The notes under the pieces were generated by a model. The model was not told the origin of the DNA, ran no database searches, and saw only the letters and a program-made list of their open reading frames with translations. Positions 9,292 through 19,022 of a DNA stretch of 55,199 nucleotides are shown piece after piece. The stretch's first letter is position 1. Each line of letters opens with the position of its first letter. The DNA is from Flavobacteriales bacterium (GTDB taxonomy: Bacteria > Bacteroidota > Bacteroidia > Flavobacteriales > TMED113), in contig PKDT01000001.1 of NCBI GenBank assembly GCA_002863085.1, forward strand, positions 1 through 55,199, read 5' to 3'. The position numbers and the translations under genes are program-made.

Positions 9292-10392
9292 TCATTCTAA
9301 CAATTTGTTATAACATTTTTCATACTCAGGAATTATTTTTGTTTTATCAAATTTCAATGCTGTTGAAAAAGAGTTAACACTAAAGCTCTTGTATAATTTT
9401 TTGTCATCCAACAGTTTTATAGACTTATTACTCATCTCATTGACATCTCCAACATTACAAGTAAAACCATTTTTATTATTTATTACTAGTTCAGTAACTC
9501 CCCCAGAGGATGTGGTAATAACTGGGACTCCAAATGACATTGCTTCCAGTGCGACTAAGCCAAAACTTTCTGACTCTGATGGCAATAAAAATAGGTCTGA
9601 TTTTTTTAAATAAGTCTTAATATTTCGGCTTTTTCCAACAAAGTGAATATTATTGTGGATACGTAATTTTTTTGACATTTTTTTTGCTTTGTTAAGTTCG
9701 GGTCCATCACCTATCATAATAAGTTCTGAATCAATTTTTTTGAATATATTACTAAAAATTGATATCACATCACAAACTCTCTTTACAGGTCTAAAATTTG
9801 AAATATGTGTCATTACTTTTTTCTTATTTTTTTTAAAGTCAAGAAAAAATGATTTATCAATATCTATAAAATTAGGAATAACATGAATTGGCTTTTCTAT
9901 GTTAAAATACTTTAAAGTTTGATTTTTGAGATCATTAGAAACACATGTAACAATTGTTGATTCATTTATTGCGTATCTAACAGAGGATAGAACAAAAGGA
10001 CTTTTTCCAACAAGAGAAATATCTGTACCATGGAGGGTGGTTATGATTGGAATTTTAATATTTTCTTTATCTAAAATTTTTTGAGCATTGACTGCAGCAT
10101 ATGCGTGTGGTATGGCATAATGGACATGTAATAAATCTAAGTTATATTTTTTTACTACCTCAACAATTGTCGCAGTTAATGCGAGCTCATAAGGTGGATA
10201 TTCAAAAAGTGGATACAATGGAACTGTTACTTTGTGAAAAAAAATATTTGGTTCGGCTAAATCAATTCTTACTGGCTTCTCATATGAAATGAAATGTACT
10301 TCGAAATTATTTGTTAAACCTCTTCCAAGCTCAGAGGCAACAATACCACTTCCACCAAATGTTGGATAACATATTATTCCGATCTTCTTCAT
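9292..10392 (-). CDS. bshA: N-acetyl-alpha-D-glucosaminyl L-malate synthase (bacillithiol biosynthesis)
   Basis: 366 aa GT4; IGIICYPTFGGSGIVASELGRGL, LHVHYAIPHAYAA, TTLHGTDISLVG, LLPSESESFGLVALEAMSFGVPVITTSSGGVTELV. Confidence 0.93.
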   Translation of the reverse strand: MKKIGIICYPTFGGSGIVASELGRGLTNNFEVHFISYEKPVRIDLAEPNIFFHKVTVPLYPLFEYPPYELALTATIVEVVKKYNLDLLHVHYAIPHAYAAVNAQKILDKENIKIPIITTLHGTDISLVGKSPFVLSSVRYAINESTIVTCVSNDLKNQTLKYFNIEKPIHVIPNFIDIDKSFFLDFKKNKKKVMTHISNFRPVKRVCDVISIFSNIFKKIDSELIMIGDGPELNKAKKMSKKLRIHNNIHFVGKSRNIKTYLKKSDLFLLPSESESFGLVALEAMSFGVPVITTSSGGVTELVINNKNGFTCNVGDVNEMSNKSIKLLDDKKLYKSFSVNSFSTALKFDKTKIIPEYEKCYNKLLE

Positions 10393-10394
10393 GT

Positions 10395-11132
10395 TTAATT
10401 GTTATTGTATTCAATACACTTTTTAGAAACACCTAAACTATCATATTCACACCACTCACCTATCTTATTTCCATTTTTTAAGCTCCCCTTTAAACGTATC
10501 ATTCCAGACTCGAAAAATACAATTTTTTCGCCATTTGGGTTGTTATTACTGTAAGGAATTTGGGACTTCAATTTTCCAGATTTGAAATAGGTGAAAACAG
10601 TGTCAACTATACTGCCCATTGAATATTTGTATTGAATGCTTAAAACACCATTATCAAAATACCAGCTAGATGTTCCATTTTTTTTATTTTTAATAAAATT
10701 TGCATATTCTTGAATTTTTCCGTTACGGTAATATTTTTTGTATTCTCCATTAAGTGAGCCCATGTTAAAAATTTTATCTTCTTTTATTTTACCATTATCA
10801 TAAAAATAAATCTGTCTACCATCATTCATGCCGTCAGAATAAAACTCTTGTTCCTTTAATTTTCCTTTTTTGTCAATTAGCAATCGAATGCCATTTAAAA
10901 TTCCAGATTTGTAATTTATAATTTCTCTAATTTGACCATTTTCATGATATTTAATCCATTGACCTTCCTCCTTATCGTTTAAAAAAAATCCTTCCTCGGC
11001 GATTGTGGAATCATTTTTAAATGGAAAGGTCAATTTCCAGAAACCTTGTTTAAATCCTTTGTTATCGATCTTATTTTGTGATAATATGATTAATGGAACA
11101 AAAAATAAAATTAATAAGAATCTAATAGTCAT
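10395..11132 (-). CDS. MORN-repeat variant / YwqK-like secreted protein
   Basis: Signal peptide; repeated G-x-W/x-Y-x-N/D-G-K/Q-I units (GQWIKYHENGQIREIINYKSG, GRQIYFYDNGKIKEDKIF, GEYKKYYRNGKIQEYANF). Track start 11141 is a TTG; the ATG at 11132 is preferred. Confidence 0.8.
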   Translation of the reverse strand: MTIRFLLILFFVPLIILSQNKIDNKGFKQGFWKLTFPFKNDSTIAEEGFFLNDKEEGQWIKYHENGQIREIINYKSGILNGIRLLIDKKGKLKEQEFYSDGMNDGRQIYFYDNGKIKEDKIFNMGSLNGEYKKYYRNGKIQEYANFIKNKKNGTSSWYFDNGVLSIQYKYSMGSIVDTVFTYFKSGKLKSQIPYSNNNPNGEKIVFFESGMIRLKGSLKNGNKIGEWCEYDSLGVSKKCIEYNNN

Positions 11133-11133
11133 A

Positions 11134-14061
11134 TTATTCAATAATTGAGTTATATATTATTTTTTGAATATCTGTACGAATATTTTGATCTATAAGTTTT
11201 TTATTCATGCCGTCTGGAAACGAACGGCCGTTTGATAAGAAAACATATGATATATTTTTATCAGGATCAGACCAAGCCATAGTTCCTGTCCAACCAGAGT
11301 GTCCAAAACTTAAATTTGATATTGAATCACATGTTGGACCATTTTCATCAGGATCAATACTAGGTTTGTCAAAAATAATACCTCTTCTATTTTCGTTTTC
11401 TGTAAAATGAGAACTTGAAAAATAATTAATTGTTTTTTGGGAAACAAAAAATTCTTCAATGTGGTTAACATCAAGATAATAATTCATTATTCTTATGACA
11501 TCTATCGCATTAGAAAATAGTCCAGCGTGCAGGGCAACACCCCCTAACATTGCAGCTCCTTGGTCGTGAACATATCCTTGAACTAACTGTTTTCTAAAAT
11601 AATTATCATTCTCTGTTGGGACAATTATTTGTTTTGGGAATTTTTCAAGTGGGTTATAAAGAACTCTATGCAAACCAAGAGGATGATATAGTCTTGATGA
11701 TATGAAGTCCTGAATATTGGATTCTATTTTTTTTTCAATTATTCCTTGTATCAAATAGAATCCTAAATCACTGTATTTGTATTTCTTTTCATCAAGTAAA
11801 TCAGACTTGAGAACTGTTTTAAATATGGAATCTTTATAGCTGTTATTTATGTATAAATCCCTTGCGACTTTAATATTGAAATTGTGTTTTTCATTTTTTG
11901 AAAATATATTTTCCTTATAATTACCGGAATCATTAATGGTATTTTTATAAAAAGGTATCCAAGGAAAAAGTCCGGCCTGGTGGGTAAAAATATTAATTAT
12001 CCTGAGATTTGCTTTGTTACTAACTTTGAATATTTTATCATAACTTTTGAGTTTCTTATTTAAATTTATTGATCTCTTTTCTTTAAGATACATTACAATT
12101 GGAGCGGCAGAAAGAATTTTAGTCAATGAAGCAATATCATAAAGATGATAGTCCTTTACTGCTTTAAGCGTGTCGTAAGTATGAAAACCAAAAGATTTGT
12201 TATAAATTATTTTACCATATCTTGATACAACTATTTGACAACCTGGCAGCACCTTGTCTTTTATTGCAGTATTTACAACAGAATCGATTTTTTTTAGTGT
12301 ATCTAAGCTCATACCTACTTCAGTTGGCAAGGCAAATTCTGTTATTGTAGTTTTTTCTAAATTGATTCCACTATTACAGGGAAATTCATTTAATGAAATT
12401 GGCAACTGGCCTTTAGCACCAATAGATCCAAAAATCAATTGTGCAGTTAAATCCTGAAAATCAAATGAATTTTGATAAGAAACAATAATTGAATTAACAT
12501 TCTTAGTATGAAGTTTATTTAATAATCTTGGATGACCAAAGACGTTTAAAATCACATCTTTTTTTTGTGACAAATTCTCTATAAAGTCCTTCTCAATTTT
12601 CTTTAATTTATGTGAATCCCAAAAGTTTTCATTTGGAAAATGTAAACCAATAATCACAAGGTCATAATTTTCTAGTTTTTTATGCAAATTATTTTCTTTA
12701 CTGAAATTGTACTTATTAAAATCATAACTGTCTACTGGTAAATAATTGTTAAGTCTGTTGTAAAAAATATTACCACTGTCTGACCCCATCTTCAAAAAGG
12801 CAATTTTGGACTTAGTAAAGGTCTTAATAGGCAAAGAACCATCATTTTTAAGTACAGTGATAGCATTTTTTGACAAATCCCTATTTAATTGCAAATCTCT
12901 TGAGTTGAGAAGCTTAAAATCATTAGATTTAATATCACTATTTTTTTTCTGAACCCATGCTTTAGCCATTAAAATACGACGACAACTTTCATTGAGTTGA
13001 TCTTCTAATGCTTTATTTTTAATTACAGATTTTTTAATAAGATCTATAGCAGCCTCAACGTGACTAGGAAAAAGTAATATATCGTTCCCAGCCAAGAATG
13101 CATTTAATTCTTTTTCACCAGGTTTACTGAAATTTGATAATGCTTTCATATTTAGAGCATCACTTATAACTAGACCATCAAAATTTAAACTATCTCTCAA
13201 AATATTTTTAATAATCGTTTTTGAAAGTGAAGATGGAACATTACTGGAATCAACAGACGGTAAACTTATGTGAGCCGTCATAACTGAACTAAGATTGTGA
13301 TCAATAAGTTCTTTAAATGGAAATAATTCTAAACTATCCAATCTTTCATAGCTGTGTCTAATAACAGGAAGCGAAATATGTGAATCAACGTTCGTATCTC
13401 CATGACCAGGAAAATGTTTGGCACATGCTAAAATGCCATTTTCTTGCATTGAAGACATGAATAACATCCCTTTTTTTGATACTAAATGTTTGTTTTGGCC
13501 GTATGATCTTCGGTCAATTATTGGATTATCTGGATTATTGTTAATATCTAAAACCGGTGCAAAATTAATACCAACACCTAAATTATTTAACTGATTAGCC
13601 ACACTTCGTCCCATTTCATAGATTAGACTGTCGTTTTGTATTGCTCCTATTGTCATTGCCCAAGGAAAGGTTTGAGAACTATCAATTCTCATCGAAACAC
13701 CCCACTCAGCATCAATTCCCGTCAATAAGGGAATTTTTGATAAATTGTTATATCTTTTGATTAATGACCTTAAATCGCTAGGACTGGATTTAAAAAAAAT
13801 TAACCCCCCAATATTGAATCTATTTATTAGAGTATCAACTTTTTTGAAGTAATCCTCACCTAGATTTTTACCATTGCCAGCAACCATAAATAGTTGAGAT
13901 ATCTTTTGCTCAGTTGAAAGCTTAGAAATAATACTGTCTGCCCATACAATTGAATGCCTTGTTTCGAAAGCAGGTGATTTTTTATTTTCATTAAAAGTTG
14001 TTTCAGGAGTTTTAAATGAGATTAATACCAAGAAAGAAATTAATAATGTTGAGATTCTCAC
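11134..14061 (-). CDS. Glycoside hydrolase family 3 (NagZ-like) fused to a class C beta-lactamase-like serine hydrolase
   Basis: 975 aa; GH3 motifs GIDAEWGVSMRID, ACAKHFPGHGDTNVDSHISLP, FDGLVISDALNMKAL; C-terminal serine-hydrolase SxxK in DIASLTKILSAAP and YSDLGFYLIQGIIEK. GTG start. Confidence 0.92.
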   Translation of the reverse strand: MRISTLLISFLVLISFKTPETTFNENKKSPAFETRHSIVWADSIISKLSTEQKISQLFMVAGNGKNLGEDYFKKVDTLINRFNIGGLIFFKSSPSDLRSLIKRYNNLSKIPLLTGIDAEWGVSMRIDSSQTFPWAMTIGAIQNDSLIYEMGRSVANQLNNLGVGINFAPVLDINNNPDNPIIDRRSYGQNKHLVSKKGMLFMSSMQENGILACAKHFPGHGDTNVDSHISLPVIRHSYERLDSLELFPFKELIDHNLSSVMTAHISLPSVDSSNVPSSLSKTIIKNILRDSLNFDGLVISDALNMKALSNFSKPGEKELNAFLAGNDILLFPSHVEAAIDLIKKSVIKNKALEDQLNESCRRILMAKAWVQKKNSDIKSNDFKLLNSRDLQLNRDLSKNAITVLKNDGSLPIKTFTKSKIAFLKMGSDSGNIFYNRLNNYLPVDSYDFNKYNFSKENNLHKKLENYDLVIIGLHFPNENFWDSHKLKKIEKDFIENLSQKKDVILNVFGHPRLLNKLHTKNVNSIIVSYQNSFDFQDLTAQLIFGSIGAKGQLPISLNEFPCNSGINLEKTTITEFALPTEVGMSLDTLKKIDSVVNTAIKDKVLPGCQIVVSRYGKIIYNKSFGFHTYDTLKAVKDYHLYDIASLTKILSAAPIVMYLKEKRSINLNKKLKSYDKIFKVSNKANLRIINIFTHQAGLFPWIPFYKNTINDSGNYKENIFSKNEKHNFNIKVARDLYINNSYKDSIFKTVLKSDLLDEKKYKYSDLGFYLIQGIIEKKIESNIQDFISSRLYHPLGLHRVLYNPLEKFPKQIIVPTENDNYFRKQLVQGYVHDQGAAMLGGVALHAGLFSNAIDVIRIMNYYLDVNHIEEFFVSQKTINYFSSSHFTENENRRGIIFDKPSIDPDENGPTCDSISNLSFGHSGWTGTMAWSDPDKNISYVFLSNGRSFPDGMNKKLIDQNIRTDIQKIIYNSIIE

Positions 14062-14115
14062 AATATTTATAAATTTAAATTTTCCAAATAACTAAACATA
14101 AATTCAAATAATTAA

Positions 14116-14532
14116 TTAACTAAACTTCATGTGAAAATCATTTGGTAATCTTACAGTTTTTTTTTTGTTGTAGTCATAACATACTATGCCTGTTTTAATC
14201 TTTGCAATAGTATTTTCATTGTTTGTTATCAAATAAAATAAATCAAAACCAATTTTTGAAATTTCTGTTACAGATAACCCTATTGACAACTTATCACCAT
14301 GAAAACTTTGATTTTTATATTCAATAGCGCAATCCGCCATAATCAAACTACAGTTATAAAATTTATTTTCGCTTTGATTAATAGATTTTAAGAACCTAAT
14401 TCGCGCTTCATGAGCAATGGTCAAAACAGAATCATTTCCCATGTGCCCCCCATAATTTATATCACTGATTCTTATAAAAATTTCAGTTTTAAAGTGAAAA
14501 AATTTAGGTTCGATTAATTTAACTCTTGGCAT
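14116..14532 (-). CDS. Acyl-CoA thioesterase, hotdog fold
   Basis: 138 aa; EIFIRISDINYGGHMGNDSVLTIAHEARIRFL is 4HBT/YbgC-like. Confidence 0.8.
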   Translation of the reverse strand: MPRVKLIEPKFFHFKTEIFIRISDINYGGHMGNDSVLTIAHEARIRFLKSINQSENKFYNCSLIMADCAIEYKNQSFHGDKLSIGLSVTEISKIGFDLFYLITNNENTIAKIKTGIVCYDYNKKKTVRLPNDFHMKFS

Positions 14533-14570
14533 TTGATTAAATTACAAATAAATTAATACATTTAGATAGA

Positions 14571-15137
14571 ATGAATCAATTTAAATATACCATATTCTTA
14601 ATTTTCACAATTTGTTTGAACATATATTCGCAAGACTACATAAAGAGTCTTCCAGAAAATTTTTTATTAGTAAGACTAAAAACAAATGAAAAGCTAATTC
14701 AGTACTACATCAAAAATGGAGACGTAAATTCAGCAAATCGTGAAAAGTTAAAGATCAAAGAACTAAACAATGAGATTATGAGCTCATTTAAAAAAAACTG
14801 GACATTATCCCCCGTTTATTTTTTTTATAGTAATTACACTGAGGAAATAAAAAAAGGAAACTTTAAATCTGTTTTTCACGATAAACCAAACAAAAATATA
14901 AATAACTTTGACACAAATATTTTGAATAAAAAACCTGTTATTGTATATTTTGGTTATCCTCAAGGAAAAATAAAGTTTGATGCTCTTGTAATTAGCAATT
15001 TTAAATTAGAACAATTAGAAAAACCCTATCCAAAATATGTAAGAACTTTTAAAGGGCTGGGTTTTCTTAAAAGAAGTACCGACAGAGTGGTTAATATCCT
15101 TAATAAAAAAGTTAAGTGGTATTATGACAACAAATAA
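14571..15137 (+). CDS. Hypothetical secreted protein
   Basis: 188 aa with N-terminal signal peptide (IFLIFTICLNIYSQD); no family recognised. Confidence 0.65.
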   Translation: MNQFKYTIFLIFTICLNIYSQDYIKSLPENFLLVRLKTNEKLIQYYIKNGDVNSANREKLKIKELNNEIMSSFKKNWTLSPVYFFYSNYTEEIKKGNFKSVFHDKPNKNINNFDTNILNKKPVIVYFGYPQGKIKFDALVISNFKLEQLEKPYPKYVRTFKGLGFLKRSTDRVVNILNKKVKWYYDNK

Positions 15138-15703
15138 TCTCTTTTTTTAAACTCATTTAAAATTTTTGGACAAATCCAAGCATCAATTGCGGCATAGTTT
15201 TTTTGACTTTCGCTAAGTGTATCAACTTCCCAGTCTGAAAGTCTTTGTTTCTTGCTAATTCTTTTACCTAACATTAAAATTGAAAGCTTAATAGCACCAA
15301 AACTTTTAAAGTCATTGTTTTTAGCAATTTTGTTGAGATCAACAAATGAATTAGCTTCAAAGGACTTTATCTTGTTTAGTCCATTAATATCATTTTTTAA
15401 ATCAATGCCAACTTTGATAATTTTAGAATTTTCAAATAGTTTAATTAATTCATTAAACAACCCTATTTTATTGATTCTGAAAAGAAATATATCATTATCA
15501 ATAGAAATCTGAACTAGTGAGATACTATGATATACTCCTCTTTTAAACGCTGGTTTGGTTTCTGTATCGAAACCAACAACTTTTGCTGATTTTATTTTTT
15601 CTTTGAAAGTTGAATTTTTTTTTAGATCATCAACTAGGTGAATTCTTCCATCAAAATCAATTAGTGGATAATTTTTAATTTCGTCTTTATCTAAATATTT
15701 CAT
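15122..15703 (-). CDS. 3'-5' exonuclease (RNase D/WRN-exonuclease-like)
   Basis: AKVVGFDTETKPAF, VGIDLKNDINGL, NYAAIDAWICPKIL: DEDDy-type signature. Confidence 0.85.
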   Translation of the reverse strand: MKYLDKDEIKNYPLIDFDGRIHLVDDLKKNSTFKEKIKSAKVVGFDTETKPAFKRGVYHSISLVQISIDNDIFLFRINKIGLFNELIKLFENSKIIKVGIDLKNDINGLNKIKSFEANSFVDLNKIAKNNDFKSFGAIKLSILMLGKRISKKQRLSDWEVDTLSESQKNYAAIDAWICPKILNEFKKRDYLLS

Positions 15704-15704
15704 A

Positions 15705-16463
15705 TCAAACAGCTAAAAAACCATAAAAATCAAATTTATCTTCAAATTTTAAATTTTTCCATGATGGAACTAAAGACATAGTGTCAATTTGCATACAATA
15801 TCTAATATCATTTACTAAATTCAGTCTATTCATGTAAGCAGATTTTTCAACCGCACTCATCAAATTTAACTTATTGCTTTCATAAATATTGAAAGACATT
15901 GCAGCCGAGTCAGATTCATATTTAAAATTGTAATCAAGTAGTTTATTTACAATCATTCCAGCTAATAATGTATCCTCAATACAAAACCTACCTTTCCATC
16001 CCGAGCAGAAAACTAAAACATCATTATTAAAATTCTTAGCTAAGGATCTGACGACTGAACCTACATTGAGAAATGAAGCAATCAAAACACCATGTCCGGC
16101 TTTTTTTGATTTTTCAATGGCTTTAGTACCATTGGTTGTAGTTATGACTAAGGATTTATTTCTAAAATTTTTCCCATCGTACGAAACAGGTGAATTTCCA
16201 AAATCGAAGCTTTCTACAATTTTACCATTTCTTTCAGCGGCAAAAGTATATTTGTTGTTATCTAGTTTTTTTTTTAGAAATTCAGCTTGATCTAGTGAAG
16301 ATACTGGAATTACTTTATCTCCGTGATGTTTTAAAAAAACACACATAGCTGTTGTAGCTCTAAAGACATCAATTACCACTACGGTTTTTTCTTTTAAATC
16401 GAACAAATCAATCATCAAGGGAGAAAGACAAACGTCAACTTTTCTTGTTTTTTCACTTAACAT
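15705..16463 (-). CDS. comB: 2-phosphosulfolactate phosphatase
   Basis: 252 aa; VVVIDVFRATTAM, AAERNGKIVESFDFGNSPVSY, LVITTTNGTKAIE, FCSGWKGRFCIEDTLLAGMIV. Confidence 0.92.
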   Translation of the reverse strand: MLSEKTRKVDVCLSPLMIDLFDLKEKTVVVIDVFRATTAMCVFLKHHGDKVIPVSSLDQAEFLKKKLDNNKYTFAAERNGKIVESFDFGNSPVSYDGKNFRNKSLVITTTNGTKAIEKSKKAGHGVLIASFLNVGSVVRSLAKNFNNDVLVFCSGWKGRFCIEDTLLAGMIVNKLLDYNFKYESDSAAMSFNIYESNKLNLMSAVEKSAYMNRLNLVNDIRYCMQIDTMSLVPSWKNLKFEDKFDFYGFLAV

Positions 16464-17532
16464 AGAAAGGTCTTTTAACTATCATTCCTTTTACTAACTT
16501 ATTTCTGATTTTAATAAAAATATAATTATCAACATTCGATTCCTTTATATTAACATAGCCCATCCCGATAGATTTATTTAGTGAAGGGGACATGGTTCCA
16601 GATGTAACAATACCAATTTTTTGATTATTTGAGTCGAAGATTTCATAACCCTTTCTTGGAATCCCTTTGTCAATTAAAGTGAAACCTACTAATTTTCTTT
16701 TTAATCCGATAATTTTTTGGTTTTTTAATTTATCTCTCCCAATAAAATCGTTTTCGAATTTCACAATCCATGATAAGCTCGCTTCTAGAGGTGTTGTTGT
16801 TTCATCAATATCATTTCCATACAAGCAATAACCCATTTCTAGTCTTAAAGTATCTCTAGCTGCTAAACCCGCAAGTTCAGGCTTAGTTTTATCATTTAAT
16901 AAGTTGTTTAAAATTTCAATTGCTACTTCTTTGTCAAAATATAATTCAAAACCTCCCGCACCAGTATATCCTGTGTTTGATATAATTACATCAAAATTCA
17001 TAAATTTAACTCTTTTGAACTTGTAATATTGAATTTTTTTTAAGTCAAAGTCCGTAAAGTTCTGTAAAAAATCTAATGACTCAGGTCCCTGAATTGCTAA
17101 CAAACCTCTATGACTGGTGATGTCTTCAACCAAACATTTAAATTCGTGATTATTTTCATTTATCCATTTAAGGTTCTTCTCAGAATTGGATGCATTGGTA
17201 ACAAGCATAAACTCATCTTCGTCAAATTTATAAACTAGCAAATCGTCAATGATACATGCATTTTTATTAAGCATACACGAATATTGAACATCAAGCTTTG
17301 AAAGTTTTAAAACATTATTTGTTGTAATTTTTTGAACTAATTTTTTAGCATTTTCACCCTTAATTATAATTTGAGTCATGTGAGAAACATCAAAAATACC
17401 AAGTTGATTTCTAACTGTATTATGTTCGGAAATCACCCCTTTATATTGGATGGGCATTTCATATCCAGCAAAAGGAACAATTTTGGCATTATTTTCGATG
17501 TGAATATCAAAAAAAGGGGTTCTTTTTAACAA
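16453..17532 (-). CDS. gcvT: Glycine cleavage system aminomethyltransferase (T-protein)
   Basis: LKRTPFFDIHIENNAKIVPFAGYEMPIQYKGVISEHNTVRNQLGIFDVSHMTQI; GYTGAGGFELYF; LAARDTLRLEMGYCLYGNDIDETTTPLEA. Starts at TTG with an in-frame stop two codons upstream. Confidence 0.95.
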   Translation of the reverse strand: MLKRTPFFDIHIENNAKIVPFAGYEMPIQYKGVISEHNTVRNQLGIFDVSHMTQIIIKGENAKKLVQKITTNNVLKLSKLDVQYSCMLNKNACIIDDLLVYKFDEDEFMLVTNASNSEKNLKWINENNHEFKCLVEDITSHRGLLAIQGPESLDFLQNFTDFDLKKIQYYKFKRVKFMNFDVIISNTGYTGAGGFELYFDKEVAIEILNNLLNDKTKPELAGLAARDTLRLEMGYCLYGNDIDETTTPLEASLSWIVKFENDFIGRDKLKNQKIIGLKRKLVGFTLIDKGIPRKGYEIFDSNNQKIGIVTSGTMSPSLNKSIGMGYVNIKESNVDNYIFIKIRNKLVKGMIVKRPFYVK

Positions 17533-17557
17533 TCTTTAATTCAGTTATATTTTAAAA

Positions 17558-17565
17558 CAAATATA
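17558..17565 (-). promoter_or_regulatory. Candidate -7 box (TATATTTG) for gcvT
   Basis: Exact TAnnTTTG on the minus strand with TTG 15 nt upstream; 25 bp before the gcvT TTG start. Confidence 0.4.
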
Positions 17566-17630
17566 ATTAAGAATTTTTTTCAATTAAAATTATTGTTATA
17601 AATATGCTGTTTTTTGAAGTTTATATTAAA

Positions 17631-17638
17631 TAATTTTG
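17631..17638 (+). promoter_or_regulatory. Candidate -7 box (TAATTTTG) for trxB
   Basis: Exact TAnnTTTG on the + strand, 26 bp before the trxB ATG. Confidence 0.35.
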
Positions 17639-17664
17639 CTAATTTTTCATAAATATTTTTTGAA

Positions 17665-18594
17665 ATGATAGAATGCACAATAATTGGATCCGGCCCTGCT
17701 GGGTACACAGCAGCAATTTATGCTGCAAGAGCAAATATGAAACCAACACTCATTCAAGGTATGCAGCCTGGTGGACAACTTACAACTACTAATGATGTTG
17801 AAAACTACCCTGGCTATCCTACTGGAATCACCGGACCTAAAATGATGGAGGATTTTTTAAAACAAGCTGAAAGATTTGGTACTAATGTTATTTTTGGAAC
17901 TGTAACAAAAGTTGAACTATCAAAAAAAGAAGGCGAATCACATAAAATTATTGTGGATAACAAAAATGAAATTATAACGAAAACAGTAATAATATCTACG
18001 GGTGCTTCAGCTAAATATTTAGGACTGCCATCTGAAAGTAAATTTATGGGTTCGGGTGTTTCTGCCTGCGCTGTGTGTGATGGCTTTTTCTTTAAAAATC
18101 AAGATGTAGTAGTTGTTGGTGGTGGCGATTCTGCAGCTGAGGAAGCTACATATCTATCTAACCTGTGCAACAAGGTTTATTTGTTGGTTAGAAAAAAAGA
18201 AATGCGTGCTTCTAAAATCATGCAAAAGAGAGTTTTTGAAACAAAAAATATTGAAGTTTTATTTAATCATGAAACCGTTGAAATCTTAGGTGATAACAGT
18301 GTATCTGGTGTAAAAGTAAAAAACAATCTAAGTTTAGATGAAAAAATAATTGAAGCAACTGGTTTTTTTCTTGCTATAGGTCATAATCCCAATACGGAAA
18401 TATTTAAAAATCAACTTGACATGGATGAGACTGGATACCTTATCACAAAACCTGACAGTACACTTACAAATTTGCCAGGTGTATTTGCAAGTGGAGACGC
18501 GCAAGACTCTGTATACAGACAAGCTATTACTGCAGCTGGCACAGGATGTATGGCCGCATTAGATGCAGAGAGATATTTAGCTAATAATAGTTAA
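17665..18594 (+). CDS. trxB: Thioredoxin-disulfide reductase
   Basis: 309 aa; IIGSGPAGYTAAIYAARA, GVSACAVCDGFFF (CxxC), VVVGGGDSAAEEATYLS, GVFASGDAQDSVYRQAITAAGTGCMAALDAERYL. Confidence 0.97.
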   Translation: MIECTIIGSGPAGYTAAIYAARANMKPTLIQGMQPGGQLTTTNDVENYPGYPTGITGPKMMEDFLKQAERFGTNVIFGTVTKVELSKKEGESHKIIVDNKNEIITKTVIISTGASAKYLGLPSESKFMGSGVSACAVCDGFFFKNQDVVVVGGGDSAAEEATYLSNLCNKVYLLVRKKEMRASKIMQKRVFETKNIEVLFNHETVEILGDNSVSGVKVKNNLSLDEKIIEATGFFLAIGHNPNTEIFKNQLDMDETGYLITKPDSTLTNLPGVFASGDAQDSVYRQAITAAGTGCMAALDAERYLANNS

Positions 18595-18620
18595 AAAGGG
18601 TGACAATTAAGCCACCCTTA
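18594..18620 (-). terminator. Intrinsic terminator downstream of RNase P RNA
   Basis: Minus strand AAGGGTG-GCTTAATTGT-CACCCTT followed by TTTAAC: 7-bp stem with T tract, directly abutting the trxB stop. Confidence 0.75.
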
Positions 18621-18621
18621 A

Positions 18622-18985
18622 ATATACAAATCTATAAGCCGGATTCTGTATCTTGTAAAAAGACCCTTATCATTTATCTAGTTATACTATCACTAATATA
18701 ATCAATCGATCTACCCTCCAAGATTGAGCGAGTAACTCTCTGTATTAAAAAATACGCCTTGGTCTATTTGATCTTTCAATCCATAAGGTTTACCCAAAAG
18801 TAATATCACTATTACTTTTTGTGAGCTCTTACCTCACATTTTCACCCTTACCATAAAATGGCGGTATTTTTCTGTGGCACTGTCTGTATTTCAAAAATTT
18901 GAAACCCTTCCCGTTAGGAAGTATGGCACTCTGTATTGTCCGGACTTTCCTCTTTTAAATTAAAAGCGATAAGGCAATTTGCATA
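18622..18985 (-). ncRNA. rnpB: RNase P RNA, bacterial class A
   Basis: Minus strand contains GAGGAAAGTCCGGAC near the 5' end, the ACAGTGCCACAGAAA and GGTAAGGGTGAAAATGTGAGGTAAGAGCTCAC blocks, GGTAAACC, and the ACAGAATCCGGCTTATAGATTTG 3' end. Exact ends approximate. Confidence 0.95.
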
Positions 18986-19022
18986 AAATTCAATGAACCA
19001 AATACAAAGATAAAATAATTAT

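Noticed and set aside
18622-18985. Considered tmRNA or 6S RNA for the non-coding gap
   Set aside because: The GAGGAAAGTCCGGAC and ACAGAATCCGGCTTATAG hallmarks are specific for RNase P RNA.
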